The notes under the pieces were generated by a model. It was not told the DNA's origin. It saw only the letters and a list, made by a program, of their open reading frames with translations, and made no database searches. A stretch of DNA of 64,000 nucleotides from Conus ventricosus. Its lineage: Eukaryota; Mollusca; Gastropoda; Neogastropoda; Conidae. This document shows, piece by piece, positions 21,146 through 32,137 of this stretch (within the stretch, counting starts at the first letter, position 1; every line of letters begins with the position of its first letter). The stretch spans positions 99,441,929 to 99,505,928 of the forward strand of contig CM031602.1 of assembly GCA_018398815.1 (NCBI GenBank), written 5' to 3'. The translations under genes and the position numbers were made by a program.

Positions 21146-22411
21146 ATGAACTCATACGGTTGTGACCTCGATCCATATAGAAAAGAGAAGGAACCCCACG
21201 GCATAAAAGGTATAAGGCAGACTGTAATTAGTGTAAAATACTCCATCAACAGTTCAGCCTGGACAAGCTTTAACAGTCAAGTTCCCTGATCTTGGCGCTG
21301 ACGATGTTATAATGCCAGGCACTGCTAAACTATCATTCAAATAGATATTAAATCGACAGATCCTAGTGCCACTGTTGTTGCTAATTTGGGCAGGCCATCG
21401 TTAATCCTATAGCAATTAAACTGGAGGGCGTAGAAGTCTTTGTACTAAGAGAGGCAGACATTTTTGCGCTCTATTCTGATCTATGGCTGCCTAAAAAGAA
21501 AGAAAAGAGAAGTTTCTCAGGGAATACAAAGTCCAAACGGTCTTAAGCACAGGCTTAAAGTGGAGGATGCAAAGAATGATGTTAAAGATGAGGCAGTAGC
21601 AGAAGCATTGGCAACAGATTCTGCATTCCTCTAGATTTTGAGCTGTTAAAGACGCATATGCCATATTACCAAGGCGCACTAAAACAATAAGTTACTTATG
21701 ATCTGACATTAATCCTAGCAGTTCTGTCGTTCTGTCTGAAGACCCTGAAGCTAAATACACAGTCAGCGACATTTCTCTTGAGTTTGATGTTGTTACTAAC
21801 CCTGGACTGGCCAGAACAATCTTAACCCAGTATAAAAGTAAAACGGTTATTTATTACGAAATGGTTATACACTCCATTACAGAAAATAGAAACAAGTGAG
21901 ACACTCTTTGGAACATACATCTAAATCAGTCTCTGAAGTCTTTAAAAGGAATTTTGTTCTTGTTTACTGAAGAAACAACCCCTTTTCAGAGAGAATCAGA
22001 AGCGTTTTATAATCCAAAAATTGAGAAGGTTGACTGTGTAATAAATGGCAAGTCTGATCAGTTGTACTTGGGGCGCGGACTTTTACCTTACCAACACTTC
22101 GATGAAATAAGGAAGTTGTTCGCAGGAGGTAGGCAAAGGGATCCTGCAGTTGATCGAGTATGTAAAAAACTTCGCCTTTATGATGTAAGACTCGACGACT
22201 ACTTAACAAGTAAATATGGGCTCTGGTTTGACTTTAGATCCACATTTGACAACAGATTGTTTGGAAGTGGAGAAAGGGTAGGGCAAGATGGTATAAAAAT
22301 AAATATTCGCAAGAAAGCAGACGGAAACACCCCAATACAAATGCATGTTTTTATGGTTTTTGATGCCAGTTAAACATTGAAGAAAACAGGCTAAAAGCCG
22401 TGGCTTATTAA
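21146..22411 (+). pseudogene. Candidate major capsid protein, unit C3
   Basis: This starts 'MNSYGCDLDPYRKEKEPHG'. Recognised blocks are 'FPDLGADDVIMPGTAKLSF' (~21285), 'IKLEGVEVFVLREADIF' (~21415), and an open 139-codon C-terminal stretch (21954-22373) with 'AFYNPKIEKVDCVINGK' and 'LLPYQHFDEIRKLF', ending with a 'FMVFDAS' strand. It has ~410 codons, is rich in beta strands and lies next to the packaging ATPase. I recognise it as the family taken as the double jelly-roll capsid protein in such elements; that rests on recall and context. At least four frameshifts are present. Confidence 0.6.
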
Positions 22412-22441
22412 AATGCAGAAGAAATATTCTAATAAAAACAG

Positions 22442-23056
22442 ATGGATAGCTTGAAGTTTCTGCCAAAAGATCCGCACTGTTCTCTTATCTGCGGGATTAC
22501 TGGGTGTGGGAAAACTGTCTTCGTACTTGATTTGTTACAAACAATATACAGGTTTCATTACGAACACATTGTTATATTCTGCACAACCACTAAGCACAAC
22601 AAGTCTTACAAAGAAAGGAAGTTTATTTGAACAGACGAGAATATATTTTTAGTTGATCCTAGCGACAAACTGAGCGACTGTTTAGAACATTACTATAGAC
22701 TATTTGAGGGAACTGAAACACTGTTTATTATTGATGACTGTTCAGCTGAACGAGACATTGTTAAAAAAAGAAAAGCTTTGTCAAAGCTAGCCTTTAGTGG
22801 ACGCCACGCCTTAGTTTCTGTGTGGCTCTTAACTCAAAAATACAATGCTGTCTTAAAAGACTTTAGATCGCAGTTAAAATCGGTTGTATTATTTTACACT
22901 AAGGACAAAGATAGTTTTGAAGAATGTTTAAGTGAAAATTATATAATAAGGGACAAAGATGAGCTAAAAAAAATAAAAGAGCAGTTAGAAAAATCTAAGC
23001 ACGCTAAGCTATGCTTGCGGACTGACCCCCCAGTTCAATACGTTTGTTTATTATAA
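22442..23056 (+). pseudogene. A32/FtsK-type DNA-packaging ATPase, unit C3 (one in-frame stop)
   Basis: This is the best-preserved ATPase. The single frame from 'MDSLKFLPKDPHCSLICG' at 22442 to 23056 is broken only by a TGA at 22628-22630, where relatives have Trp. Walker A is 'GITGCGKT', Walker B 'TLFIIDDCSAERD', followed by 'LAFSGRHALVSVWLLTQKYN'. It would drive packaging of element DNA into particles. It is about 70% like the A-type copies, so it is a separate lineage. It follows the capsid gene by 30 bp. Confidence 0.88.
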
Positions 23057-23115
23057 TTTGTTTATTATTGATTGCTTATAACAATTTGTTTATTTTAATT
23101 TTAATATTAAAAAGA

Positions 23116-23950
23116 ATGTCTCAGGGACCAGCAGAATTAAAAGCGCAGCTAGCTCCTAAATGCACTGCAGTAGAGCTAAAAGACCTAGCAGACACAACTG
23201 AGTTTGATCTAATAGGAGTGCCAGGAAGGTTTATGGATGTGAGTATACAGATGATGGGGTTTACAAACGAACAGAAATTGAAGACAAAAAACGGCAGCAA
23301 TATCTACCCTAGAAGAGATAAGAAATTTAAGGGCCAACGATTTTGGCAAACATGAATACAAACTTCATAAAAGAGAGAATGCTTGGCGTTGCTTCCTGAA
23401 ATTGCTTTGAAACTACGAAGCCCTAATGTATACTTTGATAAGAACAACAATTTTAGAAAAGCTTAAATGAAGGACCCATTCTTGTTAGCCTAGTTCCAGG
23501 CACGCAACAGAAAAAACAGATGAAATAAGTAAGTGAAGTTCTGAATATATGCTACAGAGAAAGAAGTCCTTAGCTGAAGTGGGGGATGACACCGTCGGCT
23601 TAGAATTTACCCCAACGCTACAGCCACTACCTAGACAAATGACGATGATTTTTCGCTTATTTGTTATTCCGAGGGAGGGCAATACTAGTTTGCCAGAATA
23701 TACGTCAATCAGAGGTATACAAATAAAGGCTGAAATCTTGGATGCACCTCTTAAGCTCAGTATTGCAATTACTAAAAACGGAGACGAAATAAACACCTTA
23801 AATCATCTGACAAGGTTACTGTAATGGTTGACAAAGACAAACATAACAGTACTCGACTTTATTTTCATTAAGTATGTTGATTTTATTGCGTTTTACTCTG
23901 TTGATGAAGTGCTGCCATAAGGATTAATAAAAAGATATGTATAAGATTAA
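23116..23950 (+). pseudogene. Beta-rich structural protein ('MSQGPAE'), unit C3
   Basis: This starts 'MSQGPAELKAQLAPKCTAVE' at 23116. It is open to 23355, broken at 23355-23549, open again at 23549-23824 ('LPEYTSIRGIQIKAEILDAP'), and ends with 'VDFIAFYSVDEVLP' near 23920. In this lineage it follows the ATPase, whereas in the A units it precedes it. The function is probably structural; no family name can be assigned. Confidence 0.6.
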
Positions 23951-23974
23951 TTAAAAAAATAATCTTATTTAAAA

Positions 23975-24523
23975 ATGGAGGTTCAACAGTTTTGGTAAAA
24001 CCAAATAACTGAACTTCAAAAGGAAATAGAAAGTGACCTGGATAAGTATAGGGTTACTAGAAAGAAATATGCTAAAGCTTTAAATACTCTTTCTTATGTA
24101 ATTACTGCCTCATCAGCTGTAGCTAGCGTAAGTGCTGGGTCTAGTGTTGCTGTTTTAGCTGCTGGGGTTGGAGCGCCAGCTCTTTAGCATTAGGGAGTCT
24201 CAGGTTGGGTTTAGGCGCCATGTCTATGATTGTAAGTGCTGTTTAAAAATAATAACTCCAAAATTACAAAAGCACACTGCCATTGTAGCCCTAGCATCAG
24301 CAAAACTATGTTCATTAAGATTAAGAATAAGCAAATCATTACAGATGAAAACATTACAGACGAAGAATTTCAGAAGCTTATGGCCGACGGTGAGGATTAC
24401 AGACGACAGAAAATTGAACTTCAAAAGGAGTGGAGAAAGACTTTTACTTCACGACAGGTAGACACTGATGCAATTAAACAGAACATTGAAAAACAAACAC
24501 ATGATCGGTTAAACCCAAAATAG
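23975..24523 (+). pseudogene. Gly/Ala-rich membrane-active protein, unit C3
   Basis: This copy of the 12023 gene starts 'MEVQQF', with an in-frame stop at codon 8 (TAA at 23996) and frameshifts in the Gly-rich part near 24181 and 24245. The C-terminal helical part is open in 24236-24523 ('ENITDEEFQKLMADGEDYRR') and ends in TAG. Confidence 0.6.
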
Positions 24524-24542
24524 ACTAAAAAAGATTATAAGT

Positions 24543-25559
24543 TTAACAAAAAAATAAATACTTTTTTTTTGTTAACTCACCCGTGTTTGGCGGGACAACT
24601 TGCAGCTCTTCACAAACAAACGATCTTTTAGGGGCAGGCTTTTTAGAAGAGAGAGTCTCTCTTAAATAATACACGGGAGGGATTGTTGTCATAATTCGCT
24701 CAACTTCATATACGTCTATGCCCCATATAGGATCTGTGGCTCTAATTCTAACATTGCCCTCTGCCTCTCCAGGAGCATACAAATATCTTACTTTTAGTCC
24801 AAGCAGCAAGAGTTTTTGAGTCCACTGCACATCTTCAGTAATGCTTTTTTTTAAAATTTGTTTGCGTTTACTGGTTTAAAGGCCTGTTGCTTTAATTCTT
24901 CATTGTTCATGGCACGTAAGACTGCTGGCAATCTCCTAACCCATTCTGTGTTGCGTTCTCTGTACTTCGTAGTGTCCATAATTTCTCTGTGATATTGATA
25001 GGTAAACAGGCGTTCAGCTAGATTCTTATTAAAGTTTTCTACTGGGGCCTGTGATCGATGGTCGACTGGATCCCTCTCCTAACTGTAACATGATGTTTTA
25101 AAAACAGCTGGTTTATCAGAACCTTTAAACTCTTTTCCATCATCAACTTGAACCATTCTAGGATACTTTAATGGACCTAGCATGTATATTTGTTGTAAAG
25201 CCACAGCCACAGCAGTTGAGCTTTTATCCATTAAAGGCTCAGCGTCTTTGTATCTTGAAGCCATGTCAACAACTGTCAGAGCATACTTAAACTTTTTTCT
25301 TCTAACTTTGTCATGTGAAGATACGCAAGTCCATCTGGTGGGTGTCATTAGGAACTGAATTGACAAATCTAGGCCTTATTATTCTGTTTGGGGCAGGCAG
25401 AAATATTTGCCAAATTGCCTGTTTTGAAAGCCAGTCATTCGCATCTGATTCGGACAATCTAGCAGCTTTACTAAGTTTTTCAATAGCAGTCTTTCCTTTC
25501 CAATACCCTTTAGGAGAATAATATATTTTGTACTTCGTATTGTACTTCGTATTGTCCAT
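24543..25559 (-). pseudogene. rve/DDE integrase, unit C3
   Basis: The start at 25559 reads 'MDNTKYNTKYKIYYSPKGYW'. A 12-bp duplication (GTACTTCGTATT) adds extra N-terminal residues relative to C2. The N-terminal domain is open to 25311, the core with the first Asp ('TVVDMASRYKDAEPLMD') and 'VQVDDGKEFKG' lies in 25079-25366, and the C-terminal domain in 24543-24830. The Glu region is frameshifted near 25060. Confidence 0.85.
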
Positions 25560-25578
25560 ATTTTAAATGCATTTTATT

Positions 25579-25977
25579 TTACACAAGAAAGTGAGCAACA
25601 AGATAGACTGAGGTCATGCCAACTGCAATAAAAACTATCTCTGCAGTTTTCTGTTCCTCAGATGGCTCATAAAAGTCAGACAGTTCTTGCGGCGGTGATA
25701 TTAGAAACTTCTTTCCTGTCACTAAGTAATACTCATTCATTGCGCCATCAACGTCTGTAAATGTGTGCTCTACATGACCCTGTTCTCTTAACTTTTTAAA
25801 GTCTAAGTGAGCAATTCGTCTTTTCTCATAGGCGTCTCTTGCCTTAGCTAACTCTTCCATTGCCTTGTTATGCGTTCTCTCTCTTCATCGGACCGCAATT
25901 TACTAAACATATAATTGCTTCCAGAGAAGGCCAAAGCATTAACATAGCTCCTCCACCATCAGAACTAATCCAGACAT
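25579..25977 (-). pseudogene. Coiled-coil/TM protein ('NALAFSGSNY' family), unit C3
   Basis: The start at 25977 reads 'MSGLVLMV'. Two small deletions disrupt the first third. An open stretch 25579-25860 carries the coiled coil, an internal six-base loss within 'LDF..KKLREQGH', and the C-terminal membrane helix 'FIAVGMTSVYLVAHFLV'. It ends 20 bp before the integrase start. Confidence 0.65.
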
Positions 25978-26014
25978 CTTTTTATAAATACATATTTTCG
26001 AGATTAATCTTTCT

Positions 26015-26241
26015 ATGCACTAATATTTTTTGGGATAATTCCCTGTGTAACAAGAAAGTCTTTTGACGCAATCCCTGCAGTAATTACAACTATAACCTTA
26101 ACAACGTCCTCAATGTCTAACCTTCCTAGGTCAGCCGGCTTCATTTTAAACATGTTTTTGCTGGCATGCTATAGCCTATACTAAGGCCGCTAATTACAGC
26201 AGAATGGTAAATCGTATTGATAATCTTTTTCTTTCACTCAT
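26015..26241 (-). pseudogene. Small hydrophobic ~75-aa protein, unit C3
   Basis: This is a copy of the 9734 gene, frameshifted near the start (an extra base at ~26232) and near 26168. The C-terminal block 'SKDFLVTQGIIPKNIS' and the stop at 26015 are kept. Confidence 0.55.
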
Positions 26242-26248
26242 CTTTTTA

Positions 26249-26477
26249 TTAACTAAGAAAATAATTAAAATAATCATGATACGAAAGGCTGTCTATGTGC
26301 TTTTTAATCAGATAATCTTTTGTTGTTAAAGCTAAAAATAAGGTTGCAACTAGTTTTGGCGAATCTTCTATCTTTCCCATGTTGGGCAGTTTTTATTCTT
26401 AACAAACATTTTGCAAGGGTTGAATAGACTATAAGACGAACGATAGGCACTGCATAATTAACCAGCGTTAAACTCAT
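26249..26477 (-). pseudogene. Small hydrophobic protein, unit C3 (copy of 9500 gene)
   Basis: The Met at 26477 lies 40 bp from the divergent ~140-aa gene (26518). Frame changes occur near 26410 and 26390. The C-terminal half ('KTKDYLIKKHIDSLSYHDYF'-like) is well preserved. Confidence 0.55.
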
Positions 26478-26517
26478 GGTTTTAAAAGTATTTATATTAT
26501 TTTTATTGTTTTTAAAA

Positions 26518-26967
26518 ATGGATTGTGACGAACTATTAAAGTGTGAGGATCAAGCAGACTACTCAGCAGACCACTGCCATAAAGAAAAATTATACTCTCT
26601 GGCTGCGTGTGGAAAAACTAAACAGTATTTAGGTGTTGAACTAAGTATTGAACAGATCCAACAACTGTCTACTTCAGACGTTGAGAAGTACTACGCTAGG
26701 TACGAAGCACAGCTGGGGTCAGAAATGGTTAGATCAGTGGGGCAGACAATGATTAGTCTATATGCTAAGTTAGTAAGTAGGATGGTGCCTGTTGATTCAG
26801 AAGAAGATTTAAATATGACTTATCACAAGATCCCGGTTTTAAACAAGGCACTAGAAACTCTTGCATGTGACATGTATTACAGATTTGGGATGATGTTATG
26901 CCCATTCATCATGGGATTAATTACTTTTAATCATATTAATTTTGATCAAATTAAATTTAATTTTTAA
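26518..26967 (+). pseudogene. ~140-aa Polinton protein, unit C3
   Basis: The ORF is open from 26518 to 26967, starting 'MDCDELLKCEDQADYSADHC'. A compensated shift in the acidic stretch near 26812 changes a few residues. It ends 'FDQIKFNF' at a TAA absent from C2 and C4. It is followed at once by the proline/TM gene. Confidence 0.6.
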
Positions 26968-26982
26968 TCGCAATAAAAAAAA

Positions 26983-27440
26983 AAAGAGCGATCAGGAGAA
27001 GAAGACGCCACAGGACAATCCGCAGGACCTCCACAGGAGCAGAATGTACCACAAGTGAGCCACAAGTGAATGTACCACAAGTGAGTAATGTTACTAAGAC
27101 TAAAAATCCTGACGTGTTGCAGCTGGCCATAGACTAGCTGATTGGAACAGACTGCAAAAGCAAACCAATCAGCAAAACAAAATTGTTAAATAGTAATACA
27201 GCATCGTCGCCAGCACCAACAACAACACAATTAACAACAACACAATCACAATCACAATCAAACAATAAGATGTATCATTATGTATTAGGTGCTGCTGCTG
27301 TTGTTGGCGGGGTTTTAGCACACAAATACCTAACGCCATACCTAACAACAAAGTCACAAGCCCCCACAGTAAAAGAAGAAGAACCAGCTTCTGCAAAAAA
27401 TGAGCAGCCTCCTGTTGTAGACCCATTTTCTATGGAATAG
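26983..27440 (+). pseudogene. Proline/Gln-rich single-TM protein, unit C3
   Basis: The ATG seen in the C1, C2 and C4 copies is replaced by AAG-type sequence, so no start is visible. Frameshifted VPQ repeats lie in 27040-27085. The TM half is open in 27183-27440 ('YHYVLGAAAVVGGVLAHKYL', tail 'PPVVDPFSME'). Confidence 0.6.
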
Positions 27441-27689
27441 TTTTTAAAGAACTAGATAAAGTACAAGTTAAGAATTAGATAAGTATAAGTTAAGTTAGTT
27501 ATAGAAAGTACTTTTTAAGTTAAGTGCAAGTAAATTACAAGTAAAGTGCAAAAAAAATAAGTTCTTGTTTTAAGTACTAGTTAGGTTCTTAAGTTAAGTT
27601 CTTGTTAGGTTCTTAAGTTAAGTTCTTGTTAAGTTATTAAGTAAGTTCTTGTTAGGTTCTTAAGTTAAGTACTAGTTAAGTCAGCCAAG
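27441..27689. repeat. AT-rich TTAAG/CTTGTTAGG array (C3)
   Basis: Repeated words TTCTTGTTAGGTTCTTAAG and AAGTACAAGTTAAG fill the space between the proline/TM gene and the polymerase 3' end, matching the other copies in position. No ORF. Confidence 0.75.
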
Positions 27690-27819
27690 TTAATCTTTTA
27701 AAGTTCTCCAATGCCCTACAGCATATGAAAACTCAGGATTGACGTAAGTTCTCTTGTTATTGTTAGAGACTAGTGTTTTTTGTTAACAGCAGTTGTGTTT
27801 TACTTGATGAAGAGTAGAG
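27690..27819 (-). pseudogene. 3' end of a split DNA polymerase gene (other part at 51233-56376)
   Basis: This contains only the last ~43 codons of the polymerase ('SNNNKRTYVNPEFSYAVGHW') and its stop. Homology to the intact C2 sequence stops at 27819. The C5 polymerase begins at 51232-51236 with the very next bases of the gene, sharing TAGAG. I infer that the two pieces are one gene split by a 23.4-kb insertion. Confidence 0.75.
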
Positions 27820-28047
27820 AAGGTAAATATGCGGGTTCAAGCCCACCCATGTTATTCTGCACGAAAACCCCCTTTTTCACATACAAATCACGTCCATCTC
27901 ATATCAGTGTTGGCTAAAATCAACACCTATTTCTAAACAAAATTAACACTCAAAACCTCTAAAATTGACGTAATTGTCAATTTAAAATGGGGGTTTTCCG
28001 TGCAGAATAGGATTTGGTGATCGTGAACCCGCATATCTACCTTCTCT
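27816..28047. mobile_element. Foldback/MITE-like element 3 (AGAGAA ends)
   Basis: The 232-bp inverted repeat starts AGAGAAGGTAAATATGCGGG and ends CCGCATATCTACCTTCTCT. The internal block GTGCAGAATA / TATTCTGCAC is shared with MITEs 1 and 2, but the termini are more diverged. It forms the left edge of the 23.4-kb block inside the polymerase gene. Confidence 0.75.
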
Positions 28048-28580
28048 CCCTCGACTAAGTAAAGTCTTTAATCAGCTAGACTGAGCATCTACACAGGAAC
28101 GTTTGACCTAGTTTGCTGCACTGCTTTACCCGAGTGTTCCTACAGGAACGTTTGACCTAGTTTACTGCACTGCTTTGTAGACCCCGAGCGTTCTTGTAGG
28201 AACGTTTGACCTAGTTTACTGCACTGTTTTGCCCGAGCGTTCCTACAGGAACGTTTGACCTAGTTTACAGGGCTGGCAATTAGGTCAAACGTTCCTAACA
28301 AGAACGCTCTGTCTAGACCACCGCTGTGTTCCTCTTTTTTCAACCAGGCTTACAACTGGCTTTGGTAGAGTTACAGCAGTTATTGCTGTAGCCGAGCTTT
28401 TATGGCGGCTTTAATCGCCAGTTGTACATCCGTCATTGTATATTTGGAGCATTTATATGGAGACAGTGCTGGCTACACGCTACTCCTCTCCATACTGGTA
28501 GATGTACTAAGGTCTGCCTAGCCCTATCTAGTTTGTTTGCCAGAACTCCCGAAAATCGCTATTCAGTTGCATAAGCCTAA
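28048..28580. repeat. Tandem CGTTTGACCTAG repeats and inverted repeat (downstream of Z)
   Basis: Four imperfect ~60-bp units in 28086-28275, each holding GGAACGTTTGACCTAGTTTA and CACTG. A reverse-oriented copy (TAGGTCAAACGTTCCT, ~28291) makes a foldback. The remainder to 28580 has no convincing gene. Similar CGTTTGACATAG repeats follow the Z' gene at 37085-37215. Confidence 0.7.
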
Positions 28581-29159
28581 TTATACTTTGACGCTTGATA
28601 TACAGTTCAGCAATGCGATCCCCAACTTGTGGAATTTGGGATAGTTGTAAAAACATATTGAAAGCTGAATAAGTTTTCTGGCATGTGAATCAGACATGTC
28701 CACCTGCGCCTTAAGAAATGAACGCCATGTTTGAAGCGATTTTGTTCTTTCAAACATGGCTTTAGCCGTCTCAAGCCAGCGTCCAACAATTAACACGTGA
28801 TGGATTGTTTTGCTTTTATTTTGTTTTATCAACATAGCACTGCTTTTTAGAAAGGGAAGCATCTCATCAACAGTTAAACACTTATGATAAGCGGCCACAT
28901 CTTGTTCACTAATGTCATTTTCAATTTTTGCATCTTCCTTAACCAACAAACCTTTAAGATAGTCATGCATTTCCAAAGCAGTCGGTTCACTTTTTTCCCT
29001 TTTCTCCACCTTCTAGAAAAGCAATGCTTCTTTTCGGTTTCACTGGTAGAGAACATGCTTCACCTAGTTCCTTTTTTGACAAATACTCTAACAGGCAGTT
29101 AAAGTAAAATTGTGATCTTGAATAGCACGAACCTGTTCTTCAGTAAACCTGTTAGCCAT
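28581..29159 (-). pseudogene. Uncharacterised Z protein
   Basis: The start at 29159 reads 'MANRFTEEQVRAIQDHNF'. A frameshift near 29090-29010 leads to the open stretch 28581-29009 with 'EPTALEMHDYLKGLLV', 'KCLTVDEMLPFLKSSAMLI' and 'MSDSHARKLIQLSICFYNYP'. The 'SDSHARKLIQLS' helix-turn-helix-like block could bind DNA. I do not recognise the family. A second, shorter copy is at 36447-36769. It is not homologous to the Polinton genes around it. Confidence 0.55.
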
Positions 29160-29856
29160 TGTTAAAATAACAGCCAAACACAGTAAGCTTAGTTCGTAGA
29201 GCATGGTCAAAAACAGCCTTCTCGCACGGCAGTCAGTGAGAGAATGGTGAAATCTGCCTTTGCCACATGCGCATTGGATCAATAGATTTTTATAGAATGA
29301 TTACTCATGATCACACCACCTATGAGTTTAACCACACCTGCAAAATACGCATTGCGACAGTAGATTTTTTAGAAAGATTGCTCATGAACACGTCACCTAA
29401 GTAGGGCCACGAATGAACAAGCGAGACTGAATTGTTGAATGCACAATAGATTTTTCTAGAATGATTGACACACAGTCGCGCCATCATGAGTCAGACTAAA
29501 AACCAGCTCGAAGCATCCACTTAGTCAGCTGCTGTTATTGATCATTTGACGAATCACGTCGCATTGTCGTGTGAACGAGTGCATCATTGTCATGGCTATT
29601 GTTAGTGTAACGAGGCCCTAAATAATGCACCATTTACTGATGCCTGCCTCATTAACCACAACGGTCGGTGCCACCTATCAGCAGGAACAGCGAAACAGCA
29701 GACTGCCAGCTAATTGGATGTAGGGGGATGCAGGGCTCGGAGTTCTATTATTCATGCCTGAGGTCTATAACTGCTTATCTCTTCTACGCTCTGCGTTACA
29801 AGCCAATGCTGCGGCTTACTATTTTTTAATTGTTGTTTATATTTCTGGTTTAAAAA
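29160..29856. other. Upstream region of Z and left end of unit C4
   Basis: There is no gene. 29283-29480 holds three imperfect repeats centred on TAGATTTTT(T/C)TAGAATGATT at about 29285, 29361 and 29447, possibly regulatory sites for the Z gene. From 29808 the sequence (ATGCTGCGGCTTACT onward) matches that beside the small N-domain gene of C5, so unit C4 probably begins there. Confidence 0.5.
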
Positions 29857-30186
29857 ATGAAGCCCGAAGTAGCTACAGAGCTTATTAATATACTTTACGA
29901 GTTGGATTGGGAGAGAGGAGGCGATAGAGAAGAGTTAAAGAGAAGGTTTGAAGAATTAATTACTGATCTTTTTGAGCGTATAAATAAGCGAGAAAGTGTA
30001 ATTGAAACCATCAGTAAAATACCAGATTCTTGGCCCCAACCAGTTGTAAAGTTGTTTGCCATTTTAGTTGATAATATGGCTCCTGAAGATGTTAATCTGA
30101 CTGTTTCTACCAGCCCTGAAGGAGTAGCTATTCGCTTTAGTGAAGCTCAGGTTTTACGATTGGAAAGGACTATGAATAACAGCTGA
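29857..30186 (+). CDS. Small protein resembling the polymerase N-terminal domain (intact), unit C4
   Basis: An intact 109-codon ORF starts 'MKPEVATELINILYELDWER'. Two halves are visible: a helical 'REELKRRFEELITDLFERI' part and 'ESVIETISKIPDSWPQPVVK' followed by 'LFAILVDNMAPEDVNLTV'. The second half matches the first ~90 residues of the polymerase. It is the first gene of the unit, reading toward the polymerase. It could regulate or prime the polymerase, but this is inference. The copy at 57161 is also intact. Confidence 0.7.
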   Translation: MKPEVATELINILYELDWERGGDREELKRRFEELITDLFERINKRESVIETISKIPDSWPQPVVKLFAILVDNMAPEDVNLTVSTSPEGVAIRFSEAQVLRLERTMNNS

Positions 30187-30220
30187 ATTTACAATTATTT
30201 TTTTTTATTTCAGACTAAAA

Positions 30221-32137
30221 ATGGCTGCTGAACTCAGTGAATCTGATTTAAAGAATTGTAATGAACTTCTGAATAAGAGGGTTACCTGCATTGCACAGTC
30301 TTCAGAAAAGTACATGACTTTTACTCTTGACTGTTTATCCTTTTATGACTCAGCCCAACATTTGATGGCAAGTTTGGATAAGTTAGCGGGATCTCTACAA
30401 GACTTTCCAATCACTAAACAATACTTTGATCCATCTTTAGTGCGTAAAGGCGTTTATCCTTATGAATATATGAACTCGTGGGATAGGTTTGATAAAGACA
30501 CGCTTCCTCCTAAAGGCGCTTTCTTTTCTAGTCTTAGAGGCAAAGATATAACTGATGCTGACTATGAATACGCTCAGAAAGCCTGGACAGAATTACACTG
30601 TCGACGATGGGTGATTATCATGATCATTACTTGATGGCCGACGTATGTTTATTGGCAGACGTCTTTCAGAATTACAGATCTACATGCAAGAAACACTACT
30701 GTCTAGACTCATCCCATACATCTCTGCCCCAGGCCTTTCTTGGGATGCTTTCTTAAAGTTTACAAACATTCAGATTGACTTAATATCTGATCTACCCACA
30801 ACTCCAGATGATTGAAGCGGTCTAAGGGGTGATATTAGCATGGCCTCACATCCTTACTGCAAAGCTAACAACAAATATTTAGATGATTATGACCCGACTA
30901 AACCATCCAACTATCTAATGTACTTAGACGCCAACAATCTGTATGGATGGGCCATGAGTCAGCCGCTTCCACTGAGAAACTTTACAATGATAAAAAGGCC
31001 TCATGATGTTAATATTGTGTTAGGAATGCCGTCACAGCTTACGCCCGATAATCCAGCAGGACTAATCTTGGAAGTAGACTTAGAATATCCTAAAGAATTA
31101 CACGATCTCCACAACGATTATCCTCTAGCCACAGAAAACTTAAAGATGGCCCCCACAGAACCTCCTAAACTTGTTCCCAATCTTAGGCACAAACCTAAAT
31201 ATGTGTGCCATTACAGACTCCTACAGTTTTACTTAAGACACGGACTGAAACAAAGAGCTGTTCACAGAATAATTACTTGTGATCAAGAGCCTTTATGAGG
31301 CCATACATCAAGAAGAACACTGATCTTAGAACCCAGGCCACTGACGCTTCAGAAAAAGACTTCTTAAACTGATGAACAACAGCTGTTTTGGCAAAACTAT
31401 GGCAAATCCACACAAACGTAAAGATGTGAAATTAGTTACAAAAGAAAACCAAGCAATTAAGTTTGCCTCTAAACCCAACTATCAAGACTTCAGAAGATTT
31501 AACGACAGCTTGGTTGGCATTATGATGAAGAAAAAAGGATGTTAAGTTGGACAAGCCGGTGTTTATTGGCTTCACCGTATTAGAGTTGTCGAAGTTACTG
31601 ATGTTAGAATTTCTGTGTGACTACTTTAAACACTGTACCAGAAGCAAGAGTCCTTTACACAGACACTGACTCTTTTATTCTAGACGTCCCCCACAGAAGA
31701 CTTTTATAAGGACTTAGAAACAGAAGTAGCTAAATGAGTTGATGAGTGGTACGACACATGCGACTATCCAAAAGACAGTCCTTTACATTCAACTGTGAAC
31801 AAGAAAGTAATTGGAAAGATGAAGGATGAACTTAATGGGACAGTTATCAAAGAATATGTTGGTTGCGGTCAAAGATGTATAGCGTTGCCCAACCAGACTT
31901 CTGTAATGAAAAAAGCTAAAGGCATAAGTAAAGAAGTTGTCAAAAAATAAACTCACAATAACTACAAGCAAGCTCTCTTTGAAAACAAAGTATTTCATCA
32001 CACAAATGTTAATCTACGCTCTACGCTTCATCAAGTAAACACAACTGCAGTTAACAAGAAATCACTAGTCTCTAACAATAACAAGAGAACTTACGTCAAT
32101 CCTGAGTTTTCATATGCTGTAGGGCATTGGAGAACTT
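30221..32137 (+). pseudogene. Acidic-protein/polymerase chimera and polymerase remainder, unit C4
   Basis: The first 17 codons are the start of the 87-aa acidic gene ('MAAELSESDLKNCNELL'). At about 30273 the frame passes directly into the polymerase interior ('RVTCIAQSSEKYMTFTLD') and stays open to 30634. About 1.9 kb is missing relative to C2, including ExoI and the endonuclease-like insert. Motif A (~30920), motif B (~31385) and motif C (~31660) follow with several frameshifts. The deletion has fused two genes. Confidence 0.85.

Noticed and set aside
28086..28300. Regularly repeated ~60-bp units resembling a CRISPR array
   Set aside because: Repeat and spacer are not distinct (the whole unit is repeated), a copy is inverted, and the setting is eukaryotic.
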